From contig NC_051119.1 of the NCBI RefSeq assembly GCF_014839805.1, positions 7,867,245 to 7,931,244 of the forward strand: a stretch of 64,000 nucleotides of DNA, given 5' to 3'. Below the pieces are notes generated by a model, which worked only from the letters and a program-made list of their open reading frames with translations, did no database searches and was not told where the DNA came from. This document shows, piece after piece, positions 54,501 to 59,409 of the stretch. This DNA comes from Manduca sexta. Its lineage: Eukaryota > Arthropoda > Insecta > Lepidoptera > Sphingidae. The position numbers and the translations under genes were made by a program. Position 1 is the first letter of the stretch. The number at the start of each line of letters is the position of its first letter.

Positions 54501-57319
54501 TTATAACACTACCCAGAATTTATACTAGAAGAAGATTCTGTAAATATAGAGTGGCACTGTGCTCGTCACTTAGAAGTTATATGTTAAGGTCCGTGTTCAG
54601 AAACGTTACTTAAATATAAGGCGCAATGCGTTTATAATAAGTTTATTTCTTGCTGCTTACGGCATGACAGCCTTCGCAGTACGCAGAAATAGGGCCGCTG
54701 TGATTGGCTAATATTGAGACACAACTCTACTTTAGTTGGCTGTCAGATAAATAAAGCTGAACGAAGCCAAAGAAAACTATGACATTGCCGACACTATGAG
54801 TACAGGCGTATTGTATTTGTTTGTATCTTAATATTGTTTGTAAATACGGGTATTAGTCTTCTAATGCCCAATAATTATACTAGTTACTATCTCCTTCAAA
54901 CCTGAACACGATAATGTCCAAAACTTGGCAGAAACAGAATATATAGCGAAGGTAACATTCCAGCCGGTTTCTAGCTTACGAAAGATCATCTATTAGACAA
55001 ACTAAAGACAATATGGGTATAAACGTGCTAATCCCGCGATGCGACTCTCTTACGTTTGATATTATGGGGTTTTTATATCATCTATACGGTTATATCAATC
55101 CAGGTGGATATGAGTAACCTACCACTAGCAACATCTAATGAATCGATTCTTTATACTGAGCATCACATATAGTGAAGTCGCTTTGTATATATAATCTTTT
55201 GTATTTCCAGTGCACACTGGTTGTGGTCGGAGAGTACTGCTCTCTATCCTTCAGTATACAGCTCGCGGGACCTCACCTCCTCCCAACTGGCAGGCCTCAT
55301 ACGTGGGAGGGTGAAGGAAGCTGATAGGATCAAATACAAGAACACTCCAGTGCTCCCTTACTTCTGGTTTCGGTACAGAGATGGAGGATATTTCAGTGAG
55401 GTTTGTATTTTCATTTAATAAGAGTGATTGCAGAAAACCTAATGATAACCAGGGTTTTCTCACTGCTTCAAAAGTCTATATTTTCTGTCTGCGATTATAT
55501 TCGGTTAAGCTATAAAAATTTATACATTTAAATACTCTATGATGCACTTGTATTTATCACTTTCGTTATACTTTTCTAGGAGGACCTGAAAACAGCCTTA
55601 GACACTTTGTATAAATCAAATGCGTCAGGCTTCATCATATGGGGAAGTTCGAATGATGTAAATACGGTGAGCAAATGTAAGAAACTGAAAGATTATTTAG
55701 ACAACACCTTAGGCCCTGCTATTGCAGCGTACACCAAACCATCGACGAAGATAAGAGACGAAATGCCACCAATATCAGTCGAAAGGATAACAACGAAAAG
55801 ACCAGATTTTCAAACGAATATCACAGATCCAGAGTTCGATTGGGTTCCACCAGAAAATTACACGCAAGATATTGAAAATTACGTTGTTGAGGAAATCAAA
55901 AGAAAAGGTTCACAATACGACAAAATCAACCAAACTGTACCAAATATTAATGACAGTATACTTATGGAGATCATTTTCAATTCTTTAATGGAGGAGCATA
56001 ATATGACTAAAAACGAAAAGAAAGGTCTACCGTTTATTGATATTACAACTGATAAACAAAGTTATTACAGAGATACTAGTCAATCCGTAGATATAGATGG
56101 TATAGTTCAAAATAATAAAGATACAAATATAATGTTGAGTACAGAATTACCTACAGAATTATTAAATATTAGTCATACAGAAACGATAAATTCTAGTCCA
56201 GAAAATTTAGTCACAAAATTCGTTCAAAGCAATCAAAATGTTCAAGACATTGATTTAACTAAAGCTTCTACAGATTTTCCTTCAAATCTAGAAACATCAC
56301 AAATAACTAGTTCAGAATTTTTGACATTAAAATTACAAAACCATCATGTGACCACAGGTATATCAACAGAAACGGCAGAATCTATTGATCTCAAAGATGA
56401 TACAAAGAGTTTAAGCACAGAGTATATGACACCAAACGATTATTCAAAAACTATAAAACTAATAGCGAACCCATCGTCTACAGAATTTACACAATATGAT
56501 AAAAAATACACGTCAACAACATCTAGCACAGAATTTTCCACTACAGAATTACAAAACAAATCACCCACATTGTCTACTGAAAGCATATCTAAAGATCCTG
56601 TAAAAAAATTCAAAGAATACTCAGAAGAGTATGATTCTCTCAGTAACGAAGATTTAGTTGCTAAGTTTGTTACTAAAGGTATTACTAATACAGAAATCTC
56701 AACTACTGAATCTGTTCATAGTTCTGAAGAAACGTTAGATAAAATGTTTAGCGGAGAATATTTAATCACCAAATTACATCAGAATAATCAAAATGACGTA
56801 TTCGACTCTACTACAGAAAGTGCTTCTGATATAAGTCAAGAGAATCAGAAAGCGAAAGAAACGTTTACATTAGATTATTTAAATAATAAACAAATAGGGA
56901 TGTCAGAAACAACTACTTCAGGGAATTTAAGAACTTCAGATTCTACAGAAACAGAATTAGAAAATTTGTATCTGGAGAGTCAAAAACAAATTGACAAACT
57001 AGAATCAATGGGAACATCTGATGCTGATGTAACGCAATCCATAGATGATGAATACACAAATGTTAATACAGACATAGAATTCAAATCTGAAATTAATAAT
57101 ATCAACATAAATGATACAGAAAATACACAATTCTTTAACCAAGATACATTCCTGGACAATCTAGAAAGTTCTGACGACGCAATCAGTATTAGCAATTCAT
57201 CATATAATGTCGATAATAAGATTGAAGCTGCAGAAAGTATTGATTTCGATACCAAAGAAGCATCGGAAGCAACTGCTTCTACGACAGAACTAGACCAGGT
57301 TAATGTCTATGTACTTTAA
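18473..57319 (+). CDS. Hyaluronidase (glycoside hydrolase family 56), secreted, with long Ser/Thr-rich tail
   Basis: Six exons: 18473-18531, 37695-38035, 46609-46748, 53187-53362, 55211-55400, 55580-57319. All have GT/AG borders, with phases 2, 1, 0, 2, 0. The product is 881 residues. Residues 1-16 form a signal peptide, so secretion is expected. The GH56 domain spans about 20-355. It carries GVGIIDFESWRP with the catalytic Asp139 and Glu141, WGYYGFPYC (Tyr212), FIIWGSS (Trp323), and cysteines 49/335 and 217/229, which match the two conserved disulfides of insect hyaluronidases. The family cleaves hyaluronan or chondroitin chains in extracellular matrix. Residues 356-881 are a low-complexity Ser/Thr/Asn/Glu-rich extension that typical GH56 enzymes of about 350-400 residues lack. 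Hyaluronidases also occur in arthropod saliva and venom; nothing here shows which role applies. A different last exon (59410-59517) is possible. Confidence 0.95.
18532..19203. other. Hyaluronidase intron 1, first part
   Basis: Start of a 19.2-kb intron. No recognisable features before the family A element. First introns this long often hold enhancers, but no specific site can be supported by eye. Confidence 0.45.
19204..19522 (-). mobile_element. Family A retroposon copy
   Basis: Near-full-length reverse-oriented copy running from a T-run plus attgctttgaatgacgagac to gatacctaccaccagt. Confidence 0.85.
19575..19753 (-). repeat. Family F copy
   Basis: 'cgtgatcttgaaggctgcaa', aagtcgggagaaaac, 'aaactgcgataaaatccg' and 'cattcgcgtaaacataag' match the F unit in reverse (best copy 31635-31910). 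Confidence 0.65.
19754..20349. other. Intron 1, nothing recognised
   Basis: AT-rich with no classified element. Confidence 0.4.
20350..20485 (-). mobile_element. Family E copy
   Basis: 'gaagtgggatccaatagaat', 'atccctcgacagtcgacac' and 'attatgccgg' are family E landmarks. The A-rich end is diverged. Confidence 0.65.
20486..21039. other. Intron 1, weak MITE-like segment
   Basis: 20880-21035 has phrases ('aataagtcatttgtgaacat', 'gattggtccatttttacc') reminiscent of the MITE at 14161. Too decayed to delimit. Confidence 0.35.
21040..21215 (-). mobile_element. Family E copy
   Basis: Reads 'ccccactgtatctgatggtg', 'taactgatgagagatcagtc' and 'acaattatgccggcctgttt', in the order expected for this family. 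Confidence 0.65.
21216..21600. other. Intron 1, nothing recognised
   Basis: No supported feature. Confidence 0.4.
21601..21889 (-). repeat. Two tandem 144-bp units of LINE-tail-like sequence
   Basis: Units start at 21601 and 21745 (both tgctcta...). Each holds caccattataatcatcatc and a 'gcctgcatcta..cag' block. The (ATG)n-type tail on the minus strand and 'tccactgcgaaatata' suggest derivation from an RTE-like 3' end that then duplicated. Confidence 0.8.
21890..22149. other. Intron 1, nothing recognised
   Basis: No supported feature. Confidence 0.4.
22150..22490 (-). mobile_element. Decayed, interrupted family A copy
   Basis: 'catcctgagacatcaggtgt' and 'gtcttgt..taagtctcaa' at the left, and 'cagacattgcggcggaaccc' at the right, flank about 180 bp of unrelated sequence. 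Confidence 0.5.
22598..22850 (+). mobile_element. Family E copy, near full length
   Basis: Forward orientation starts ggtggtaggatatattttat and runs to 'cacttatcatcaggtgca', followed by an A-rich end. It shows that E and A share their first bases (ggtggtagg). Confidence 0.75.
22989..23252 (+). mobile_element. SINE-B, intact with target-site duplication
   Basis: tRNA-derived head (gcctcggtggcgtagttg; box B ggttcgaatccc), a body with 'tgcccgatatggcgatagg' and 'atcatgggacggaacatac', and an end near gcgtgatgttatg. Flanked by a 13-bp direct repeat atcagataataaa at 22976-22988 and 23253-23265. Pol III transcription and LINE-driven insertion are typical for such SINEs. Confidence 0.88.
23426..24440. 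mobile_element. Long-terminal-inverted-repeat (foldback) element
   Basis: About 290-bp arms (roughly 23426-23726 and 24152-24440) are imperfect reverse complements. Shared blocks include tggttgccattttagttcag, 'ataactgacgt' and 'ttcaagtgaataaat'. The middle of about 430 bp has a decayed SINE-B-like stretch near 23930-24060 and no transposase. Non-autonomous foldback or hairpin-type DNA transposon. Confidence 0.8.
24441..25720. other. Intron 1, mostly unrecognised
   Basis: 25150-25370 looks like a heavily decayed Helitron (gaattcgtccgcgtgatatt; 'catctaaatccgtacagcaa'). No other feature is supported. Confidence 0.35.
25722..25900. mobile_element. Small MITE with GGGCCCTTATTCT ends
   Basis: Left gggcccttattct is mirrored by right agaataaggctcc. 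The interior is about 150 bp, non-coding, with 'gtgtaaacgcgtaacgcggc'. Confidence 0.65.
25901..26159. other. Intron 1, nothing recognised
   Basis: No supported feature. Confidence 0.35.
26160..26375 (+). mobile_element. Diverged family E copy
   Basis: 'atccggcgggatagcaaaag', 'caggccggcaaaattatag' and 'gtgatgggtaatcatctctg' follow the E order but with many substitutions. Confidence 0.55.
26587..26870 (-). mobile_element. Family A retroposon copy
   Basis: Reverse-oriented copy with attcctttgaatgacgagac, tggtattccactgcgctcg and 'gagacttaccagt'. The right part has small deletions. Confidence 0.8.
26871..28739. other. Intron 1, sparse repeats
   Basis: A decayed SINE-D piece is near 28040-28170 (caggtttcatcacgatg-like region followed by 'cggcagttcc'). 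Around 28141-28290 two related segments each contain 'cggcagtccctt..attctcaacta', a short local duplication. Otherwise featureless. Confidence 0.4.
28741..29578 (-). mobile_element. Non-autonomous Helitron
   Basis: On the minus strand it begins tctatacttataataaatct and ends gcgggcggaagctag, preceded and followed by A and T. Shares both ends and a long inner block with 15938-16452 but carries about 320 bp of extra internal sequence. No Rep/helicase. Confidence 0.82.
29579..29854. other. Intron 1, nothing recognised
   Basis: No supported feature. Confidence 0.35.
29855..30355 (+). mobile_element. Family G copy interrupted by a SINE-D
   Basis: Left part 'cagtggcgatgggttcattt' to 'cctgccgacttcc'; right part 'atcattagaacgatacacag' to 'tttcgtcactgg'. 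The SINE-D at 29925-30231 lies between them. Confidence 0.65.
29925..30231 (-). mobile_element. SINE-D inserted in family G
   Basis: Full-length reverse copy: 'tttattatatactgtcccag' at the left and ccaactaggttatcgccgct at the right, with the box-B complement 'tttgaacctgcggacattcg'. Confidence 0.82.
30356..31304. other. Intron 1, nothing recognised
   Basis: Only microrepeats such as gaatgaatgaatgaa near 30400; no supported gene. Confidence 0.4.
31305..31540 (+). mobile_element. Diverged SINE-B copy
   Basis: 'gtggcttagttgtatcacgg' head, 'tgcctgatatggcgataggc' and 'atcatgggacggaatacac' body, in the correct order. Confidence 0.72.
31635..31910. repeat. Family F, palindromic full copy
   Basis: Opens 'atcgcggttttttttatta' and 'cgacgtttcgaagactttgc', and closes with its partial reverse complement ('gagacgtcgagagaaaatta', 'aaaaaaccgcgataacctcc'). 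The full family is an inverted-repeat element; other copies carry one or both sides. Confidence 0.7.
32125..32335 (-). mobile_element. Diverged family E copy
   Basis: 'ccactgcgcctgacggtaag', 'tatccctcgtcagtcgccaa' and 'gctatccgggtggatacaaa' mark the family. Confidence 0.65.
32380..32665 (+). mobile_element. LINE/SINE-like composite fragment
   Basis: 'gaaggctcatgcccatcagt' and 'ggacagtgtattga' resemble a retroposon tail. The following 'gtcacaggttcagttccgac' resembles a tRNA-type box B. The stretch is open for 109 codons but shows no protein domain. Confidence 0.4.
32666..33364. other. Intron 1, nothing recognised
   Basis: No supported feature. Confidence 0.4.
33365..33697 (+). mobile_element. 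Family A copy, full length with internal duplication
   Basis: Starts ggtggtaggtctctcat and ends at an A/T-rich tail. A short extra block near 33600-33640 (acgaccgtgcagaaacggt) repeats the nearby 'ggtcgtcgatacgaccg' region in inverted fashion. Confidence 0.8.
33698..34096. other. Intron 1, nothing recognised
   Basis: No supported feature. Confidence 0.35.
34097..34435 (+). mobile_element. SINE-D copy, full length
   Basis: 'gtggcgatagcctagttggt' head and 'cgcaggttcacatcccaagg' box B. The 3' end is cagggctgatactatta. The sequence 'ggactgaggcctgtggactaaggcc' contains a small local duplication relative to other copies. Confidence 0.82.
34436..35100. other. Intron 1, nothing recognised
   Basis: No supported feature. 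Confidence 0.35.
35105..35178 (+). mobile_element. RTE-like LINE 3' terminus with (GAT)n tail
   Basis: 'gcccatgttcagcagtggac' and cggctgatgatgatgat match the tail of the LINE fragments at 5480 and 13930, here in + orientation. Confidence 0.75.
35198..35295. mobile_element. hAT-like non-autonomous fragment (tentative)
   Basis: 'gcgtgggttcttaacctggg' and 'cacgggggtaacaaaaaatc' resemble the terminal region of hAT-type MITEs. The opposite end was not found. Confidence 0.35.
35296..36759. other. Intron 1, nothing recognised
   Basis: Several 60-80-codon open stretches, none with splice support or protein features. Confidence 0.4.
36760..36988 (-). mobile_element. Short non-autonomous Helitron
   Basis: On the minus strand it starts tcctactaatattataaatg, a very common lepidopteran Helitron 5' end, and finishes gcagcaaaaactag. 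Inserted between A and T; 229 bp. Confidence 0.82.
36989..37694. other. End of hyaluronidase intron 1
   Basis: No supported repeat. Closes with the polypyrimidine-rich acceptor ctattgtttcag at 37683-37694. Confidence 0.5.
37695..38035 (+). CDS. Hyaluronidase exon 2
   Basis: Residues 20-134. Encodes the first strands of the GH56 barrel: FSVYWNVPTMQC (with Cys49), ISILYDPGLFPAL, NGGVPQEGDLELHLE and IPDANFRG just ahead of the catalytic motif. Donor G|GTACGT, phase 1. Confidence 0.95.
38036..38799. other. Hyaluronidase intron 2, first part
   Basis: No supported feature. Confidence 0.4.
38800..38920 (+). mobile_element. LINE 3' tail
   Basis: 'cctaaggttggctggtagag' and 'tgcctatggcattaagtccg', then a TAAA-rich end, form a widespread lepidopteran non-LTR 3' terminus. 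Confidence 0.65.
38951..39197 (+). mobile_element. SINE-B, intact with 14-bp target duplication
   Basis: Head tgcctctgtggcgtagttg, box B ggttcgaatctcgg, body as in the copy at 22989. Perfect direct repeats ttaaaatgaatcac at 38937-38950 and 39198-39211 indicate a fairly recent insertion. Confidence 0.9.
39436..39650 (+). mobile_element. SINE-D, 5' truncated
   Basis: Starts inside the body at ttcgctttaacggtgaagg and continues to gcaagtatataatacagggc and tgatattatta. Confidence 0.78.
39652..39790 (-). repeat. Family F copy
   Basis: 'cccgtgaccatgaaggctgc', 'gaaatgtcgggagaaaa' and 'aaaaaccgcaataaaatctg' match one side of the F element. Confidence 0.65.
39791..40574. other. Intron 2, nothing recognised
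   Basis: No supported feature. Confidence 0.35.
40575..40622 (+). mobile_element. RTE-like LINE tail fragment
   Basis: 'ggtgtatgtttagcagtggg' and 'catcctaaggctgacgat' match the end of RTE-type fragments elsewhere; the (ATG)n tail is lost. Confidence 0.5.
40711..41090 (+). mobile_element. SINE-C, full length
   Basis: Head gtgcctcggtggcgtagt, box B gggttcgaatcccga, body 'cggaagttggcggtgtggca', 'ggtcatgtcggattgccgtc' and 'gcactataatatctcctgcg', tail tctagaagggattcattg. The head is shared with SINE-B, the body is not. Confidence 0.85.
41262..41552 (-). mobile_element. Family A retroposon copy
   Basis: Reverse-oriented: ttttactttgaatgacgaga to gagagacctaccaccagt, with all inner landmarks. Confidence 0.82.
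41553..42317. other. Intron 2 with a family F fragment
   Basis: 41805-41915 is a short F piece ('gtgtccgacgtttgcagcct', 'aaaaaccgcaataaaatcct'). The rest is unclassified. Confidence 0.45.
42318..42613 (-). mobile_element. MITE with AATTGACAACAC termini, copy 1
   Basis: Ends aattgacaacac / aatgttgccaat. Its interior ('gccgtatatgacgtcatttg', 'gaaaatcatgaatgaaaata') is about 85% identical by eye to the inverted copy at 44973-45512. Confidence 0.75.
42790..42935. mobile_element. Possible LINE tail
   Basis: 'gcaatagactcagcaaccgt' to 'aagccccttaaataaag' and an A-run looks like a retroposon 3' end. Family not determined. Confidence 0.35.
43025..43235 (-). mobile_element. SINE-B copy
   Basis: 'ttttatcccttaaggggtag', 'tattccgtcccatgatgtta' and 'gacccgggaatcgaaccc' are reverse B landmarks. 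The head is missing. Confidence 0.75.
43510..43735 (+). mobile_element. Diverged SINE-B copy
   Basis: 'aggtttgaatcccaggtcag', 'gtatcagcctggaatttgaa' and 'tcagatcatgggacgaaaca' in B order, with gaps. Confidence 0.65.
43741..43800 (+). mobile_element. RTE-like LINE terminus
   Basis: 'ggagaggcctatgtccagca' and gttgactttatatggctg with a short gatgat tail. Confidence 0.65.
43801..44160. other. Intron 2, nothing recognised
   Basis: A decayed Helitron-like phrase lies at 44035-44100 ('ccgctaaatggattaggacg'). Otherwise no feature. Confidence 0.35.
44161..44313 (+). mobile_element. Family A, 5' truncated
   Basis: Only the 3' half: 'acatctcatgtctcaggatg' to 'aggcgaacggcaagctt' and an A-run. Confidence 0.8.
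44630..44885 (+). mobile_element. Family E, full length
   Basis: ggtggtaggatatattttat at the start, 'ataattgtatcgactgctaa' inside, and 'accatcaggtgcagtgggat' then an A-run at the end. This is the clearest copy for comparison with family A. Confidence 0.8.
44973..45512 (+). mobile_element. MITE with AATTGACAACAT termini, copy 2
   Basis: Ends aattgacaacat / atgttgtcaatt. It carries about 240 bp more than copy 1, including a second internal gacgtcat palindromic segment near 45345-45380. Opposite orientation to the copy at 42318-42613. Confidence 0.78.
45513..46132. other. Intron 2, nothing recognised
   Basis: A short GC-rich stretch at 45522-45565 (gaggcgaaggccctcgcggc) stands out but matches nothing I know. 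Confidence 0.4.
46133..46290 (+). mobile_element. SINE-C, 5' truncated
   Basis: 'ggtcgtgttggattgccaga', 'gcactataatatctcctacg' and 'ctaggagagattcattcac' match the 3' half of 40711-41090. Confidence 0.7.
46609..46748 (+). CDS. Hyaluronidase exon 3 (catalytic motif)
   Basis: Residues 134-180. Begins GVGIIDFESWRPIFRQNFG with Asp139 and Glu141, the acid pair of GH56 (Glu acts as proton donor). Continues VLVPYKDISIEIEKKLHWWW and ends IQAE at GTGAGT, phase 0. Confidence 0.96.
46843..47393 (-). mobile_element. Helitron carrying a nested SINE
   Basis: Minus-strand element starting tcactacatactataaaaca and ending ggggttggtcgctag, inserted between A and T. A SINE-D (46996-47343) splits it. Remaining Helitron sequence is about 200 bp. 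Confidence 0.75.
46996..47343 (+). mobile_element. SINE-D with inverted 5' snap-back, nested in Helitron
   Basis: Full D element flanked by 11-bp duplications aagcacacata (46985-46995, 47344-47354). Its first ~22 bp are also present upstream in inverted form. This makes a hairpin (46999-47020 against 47022-47043) with one mismatch and a 1-nt loop. Confidence 0.88.
47394..47930. other. Intron 3, nothing recognised
   Basis: No supported feature. Confidence 0.35.
47931..48216 (+). mobile_element. Family A, full length
   Basis: Forward copy: gtggtggtaggtctctcata to catttaaagcaataaaaaaa. Good reference copy for the 3' A tail. Confidence 0.85.
48217..49185. other. Intron 3, nothing recognised
   Basis: No supported feature apart from scattered Helitron-like phrases near 48390-48440. 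Confidence 0.35.
49186..49935 (+). mobile_element. Helitron with three 123-bp internal tandem repeats
   Basis: Starts tctatactattatataaagc after an A and ends ggagccgcgggaaaagctag before a T. Units starting 49242, 49365 and 49488 repeat 'atctcaggaactaccgg...' with an exact 123-bp step. A (TTTG)n run is at 49213-49231. No Rep/helicase ORF, so non-autonomous. Confidence 0.85.
50217..50508 (-). mobile_element. Family A copy
   Basis: Reverse-oriented, slightly shortened at its A-tail end: 'gcttgcctttcgcctaatgg' to 'atgaaagacctaccactagt'. Confidence 0.8.
50860..51040 (+). repeat. Family F copy
   Basis: 'tttacgcgaatgttagacat', 'ggattctatcgcggtttttt', 'ccgacgttttgaagactttg' and 'gttcatggtcacggggggtc', then a short inverted return. 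Confidence 0.7.
51041..51387. other. Intron 3, nothing recognised
   Basis: No supported feature. Confidence 0.35.
51388..51630 (+). mobile_element. Diverged SINE-B
   Basis: 'gtctcgggtttgatcctcgg', 'gcccgatatggcgatatcct' and 'atcatgggatggaatacg' in B order. Confidence 0.72.
51722..51860 (+). mobile_element. Helitron 5' fragment
   Basis: 'atactattatataaagctga' to 'ttggatagccctttgttcgt' matches the first ~140 bp of 49186-49935, with one repeat unit only. Confidence 0.7.
51861..52254. other. Intron 3, nothing recognised
   Basis: No supported feature. Confidence 0.35.
52255..52740 (+). mobile_element. Family G interrupted by a family A insertion
   Basis: Left 'agtggcgaatggtccatata'; right 'attatcattagaatgatttg' to 'ctcactttccgccacgg'. 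The family A copy at 52323-52617 lies between. Confidence 0.7.
52323..52617 (+). mobile_element. Family A inserted in family G
   Basis: ctggtggtaggtcttatatg to cattcaaagcaataaaaaaa; full length with a few deletions. Confidence 0.82.
52851..53090 (+). mobile_element. SINE-B copy
   Basis: 'cccgggttcgaatctagtgt' box B, 'tatccgatatggcgataggc' and 'tttcagggataaaggcgtga' end. Confidence 0.78.
53187..53362 (+). CDS. Hyaluronidase exon 4
   Basis: Residues 181-239. AKQRFEDAARAFMQTTVSIA, then MRPNALWGYYGFPYCFN with the substrate-binding Tyr and Cys217, and ESCANKVPEEND with Cys229. Donor CG|GTAAAG, phase 2. Confidence 0.95.
53686..53860 (+). mobile_element. Family G, uninterrupted copy
   Basis: 'gtaatgacgaacggtccata', 'cctaccggcttctcttgatg', 'ttgcagaccgcatttatgaa' and 'tcaccagacgccactg'. 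Used as the reference for interrupted copies. Confidence 0.65.
54193..54440 (+). mobile_element. Family A with internal deletion
   Basis: gtggtggctggtttctcata to cattcaaagcaataaaaaat; about 60 bp missing around the 'gacttaacatctcatg' region. Confidence 0.8.
54621..54765. mobile_element. MITE fragment related to 9305-9458
   Basis: 'gcatgacagccttcgcagta', 'ccgctgtgattggctaatat' and 'tggctgtcagataaataaag' match the interior of that element in reverse. Confidence 0.55.
54766..55210. other. End of hyaluronidase intron 4
   Basis: No repeat recognised. Ends with acceptor ttgtatttccag at 55199-55210. Confidence 0.45.
55211..55400 (+). CDS. Hyaluronidase exon 5
   Basis: Residues 239-302: HWLWSESTALYPSVYSSRDL, IRGRVKEADRIKYKN and TPVLPYFWFRYRDGGYFSE. 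All are typical GH56 barrel elements. Donor GAG|GTTTGT, phase 0. Confidence 0.95.
55580..57319 (+). CDS. Hyaluronidase exon 6 (end of barrel plus long tail)
   Basis: Residues 303-881. EDLKTALDTLYKSNASGFII, then WGSSNDVNTVSKC (Trp323, Cys335) and LGPAIAAYTKP finish the GH56 domain near residue 355. The remaining ~525 residues are rich in Ser, Thr, Asn, Glu and Asp with weakly repeated blocks such as ENLVTKFVQSNQN, NEDLVAKFVTKG and GEYLITKLHQNNQN. Stop TAA at 57317-57319. CAG|GTTAAT at 57298/57299 is a possible alternative donor. Confidence 0.93.
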   Translation, partial: EDLKTALDTLYKSNASGFIIWGSSNDVNTVSKCKKLKDYLDNTLGPAIAAYTKPSTKIRDEMPPISVERITTKRPDFQTNITDPEFDWVPPENYTQDIENYVVEEIKRKGSQYDKINQTVPNINDSILMEIIFNSLMEEHNMTKNEKKGLPFIDITTDKQSYYRDTSQSVDIDGIVQNNKDTNIMLSTELPTELLNISHTETINSSPENLVTKFVQSNQNVQDIDLTKASTDFPSNLETSQITSSEFLTLKLQNHHVTTGISTETAESIDLKDDTKSLSTEYMTPNDYSKTIKLIANPSSTEFTQYDKKYTSTTSSTEFSTTELQNKSPTLSTESISKDPVKKFKEYSEEYDSLSNEDLVAKFVTKGITNTEISTTESVHSSEETLDKMFSGEYLITKLHQNNQNDVFDSTTESASDISQENQKAKETFTLDYLNNKQIGMSETTTSGNLRTSDSTETELENLYLESQKQIDKLESMGTSDADVTQSIDDEYTNVNTDIEFKSEINNININDTENTQFFNQDTFLDNLESSDDAISISNSSYNVDNKIEAAESIDFDTKEASEATASTTELDQVNVYVL

Positions 57320-58248
57320 GGTATATGTTTTTTCTTTTGCTTTATTAATACAACCGAAGTTGTACCAGGCAAACAGTTCGCAGTGAAGGTCACTTCTTTA
57401 TTATTATGACGCTGGAATTTACTTCGTTGGTTAGTTGATACTTCACACACTTGTAGGTATGGGCGCCTTTATTATGAATAAGCTATTGCTCGTGCCTACG
57501 CTCACGTTAAAAGTTTTTCGTGATTTCAGTCCCACTTTATAATTTCTTTTGATAAAATGTAGTCTACATTTTAAGTTACACCTCTAAGCAATATAGGTAA
57601 AATTCGCATTCAATTATACGCAGAAGTTTTTAGATGATGCGAGTACAAACAGACAGATAAAAAACCTAAAACTGTTGAAATAGCTTCTGTTGCTCTAATA
57701 TATACCCCTATATTATTTTTTCTTCAATATCTATAGGTACAGGCATCGGCCTGTGACAATTTTATATTATGAATTAATAATAATATTAAACGAATGGAAA
57801 CAGCGATATCAAAACTAATGACAACAAAGTGTCTGCTTTGCACTTAACAAGATGTGTAAATTCTTTTAAAAGGGTTAAATATTTAACGTCTTTATTGCCT
57901 TGCGAACTCTTTGCCTGATACTTCTAAGGTTTTACTGTCGCATTTCTGCAACGTGATATCATTTTGTTGAGGATAATTCTATCAATATAATAATAAAGCT
58001 TAGGTCATTATACCTGCCGCCTTCAATGACCAACAGATTTTGTATGCCTCACGATGGCGTCGCCTTACTGAGAAGAATTAAAAAAACCCTTTTTAATGTG
58101 TACGTTAGAATTGAATAGTGATACTGACTCCAGTGAAATTATGTCTGTCTATAGTCTGTACTCCACTGCTTGCAGCACCTGGTGGCTTTAAACATGGTAT
58201 TTTGCTCCCAATTAATGAAAATGTTTTTAGTCAATAATAATATTTACA
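57320..58248. other. Hyaluronidase 3' region
   Basis: Presumed 3' UTR for the unspliced form. An aataaa within ataataataaagctt near 57990 could serve as polyadenylation signal. Otherwise nothing recognised. Confidence 0.4.
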
Positions 58249-58505
58249 ATATCAGCCCTGTATTATATACAGTCCCATTGCTGGGCAAAAGTCTCCTCTA
58301 CTGAGAGGGATTAGGTCTTAGTCTACCACGCTGGTCTAGTGCGGATTGGTAGACTTCATACACCCTCAAAATTCCTATAGAGAAATTATTAAGTATGCAG
58401 GTAGCAAGCAATAATTCACAAAAAAACATACATGATTTTAGAAATGTCAGAGGTGTGTGCCCTTGGGATTTGAAACTGCGAATGTTCATATCGGCACTCC
58501 GTAAA
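58249..58505 (-). mobile_element. SINE-D copy
   Basis: 'atatcagccctgtattatat', 'gtctaccacgctggtctagt' and 'tgcccttgggatttgaaact'. The head is lost. Confidence 0.78.
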
Positions 58506-58734
58506 TAATAACACTTCTACCATACAATTTAAAAACTTATTAACAAGATGATTCACAACAAAATCTTTATCTTGGTTCTTGCATCTAATTCCTAACCTCT
58601 CAAGATATTAAACAGTGCAACTAAGAAATAACTATCATAACATTTCCGTCTAAAATAGAACACGAATGAAATTGACAAACTAAAAGTGAATAATAATATC
58701 TTATCCCTTCTTTGTTATTTCAAATAATATTACA

Positions 58735-58852
58735 ATATCAGCCCTGTATGTTATTCTAACCTACTGCTGGGCATGGACCTTCTGAACTATGCTGAGGATT
58801 TAGACCCGAGTCTACCACTCTGACCTAGTGTGGATTGGCAGACTTTCCATTA
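58735..58852 (-). mobile_element. SINE-D fragment
   Basis: 'caatatcagccctgtatgtt', 'tactgctgggcatggacct' and 'tagtgtggattggcagactt'; a second, more decayed D end next to the previous one. Confidence 0.65.
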
Positions 58853-59409
58853 GTTTTAATGAATGAATTATCCCAAACACTCCATTGCCTGTTAACGTAT
58901 CTATGTCATAACTTTGTGTAAATAACACCAAATCTTTACATATTTTTCTAATTTTCTGTGTGTATATATTTTGTGTAAAAATTATAAATTTATTTATTAA
59001 ATTATGATATTTTAAAGCAATATATTGCAAATTATTAAGAGAAATACGGAACATTAAATTCTTAATACTTTATGAATGAAAATAAACTCAATCATAATAA
59101 AGATAAGTACAGTAAATAAACTATATATATGTTCTTTTGGATCCTTTATTGAGTTTAATCTTTTGTGAGAATTCTTATTGACGAATAAGTAATCAATCTT
59201 CATATTTGCGGAAACCTTAAGCAATTACTATGAAAAAGAAATTGTTACAAAAATATATGTTTTTTTTCATAATCAACACAATGTCGGTCACAAATTCCAA
59301 ACTCCAAATAATTTGCAAGCTTTTTGACGTCATCTGTCTTTGTTTCTTGGATTCTAATCTTCTGTCTCTGTCCTTTCTGTGTGTGTATGTATATAACTAT
59401 CTCTTTTAG
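58853..59409. other. Intergenic or intron, nothing recognised
   Basis: Ends in a good acceptor, 'aactatctcttttag' to 59409, in front of the candidate last exon. Confidence 0.4.
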
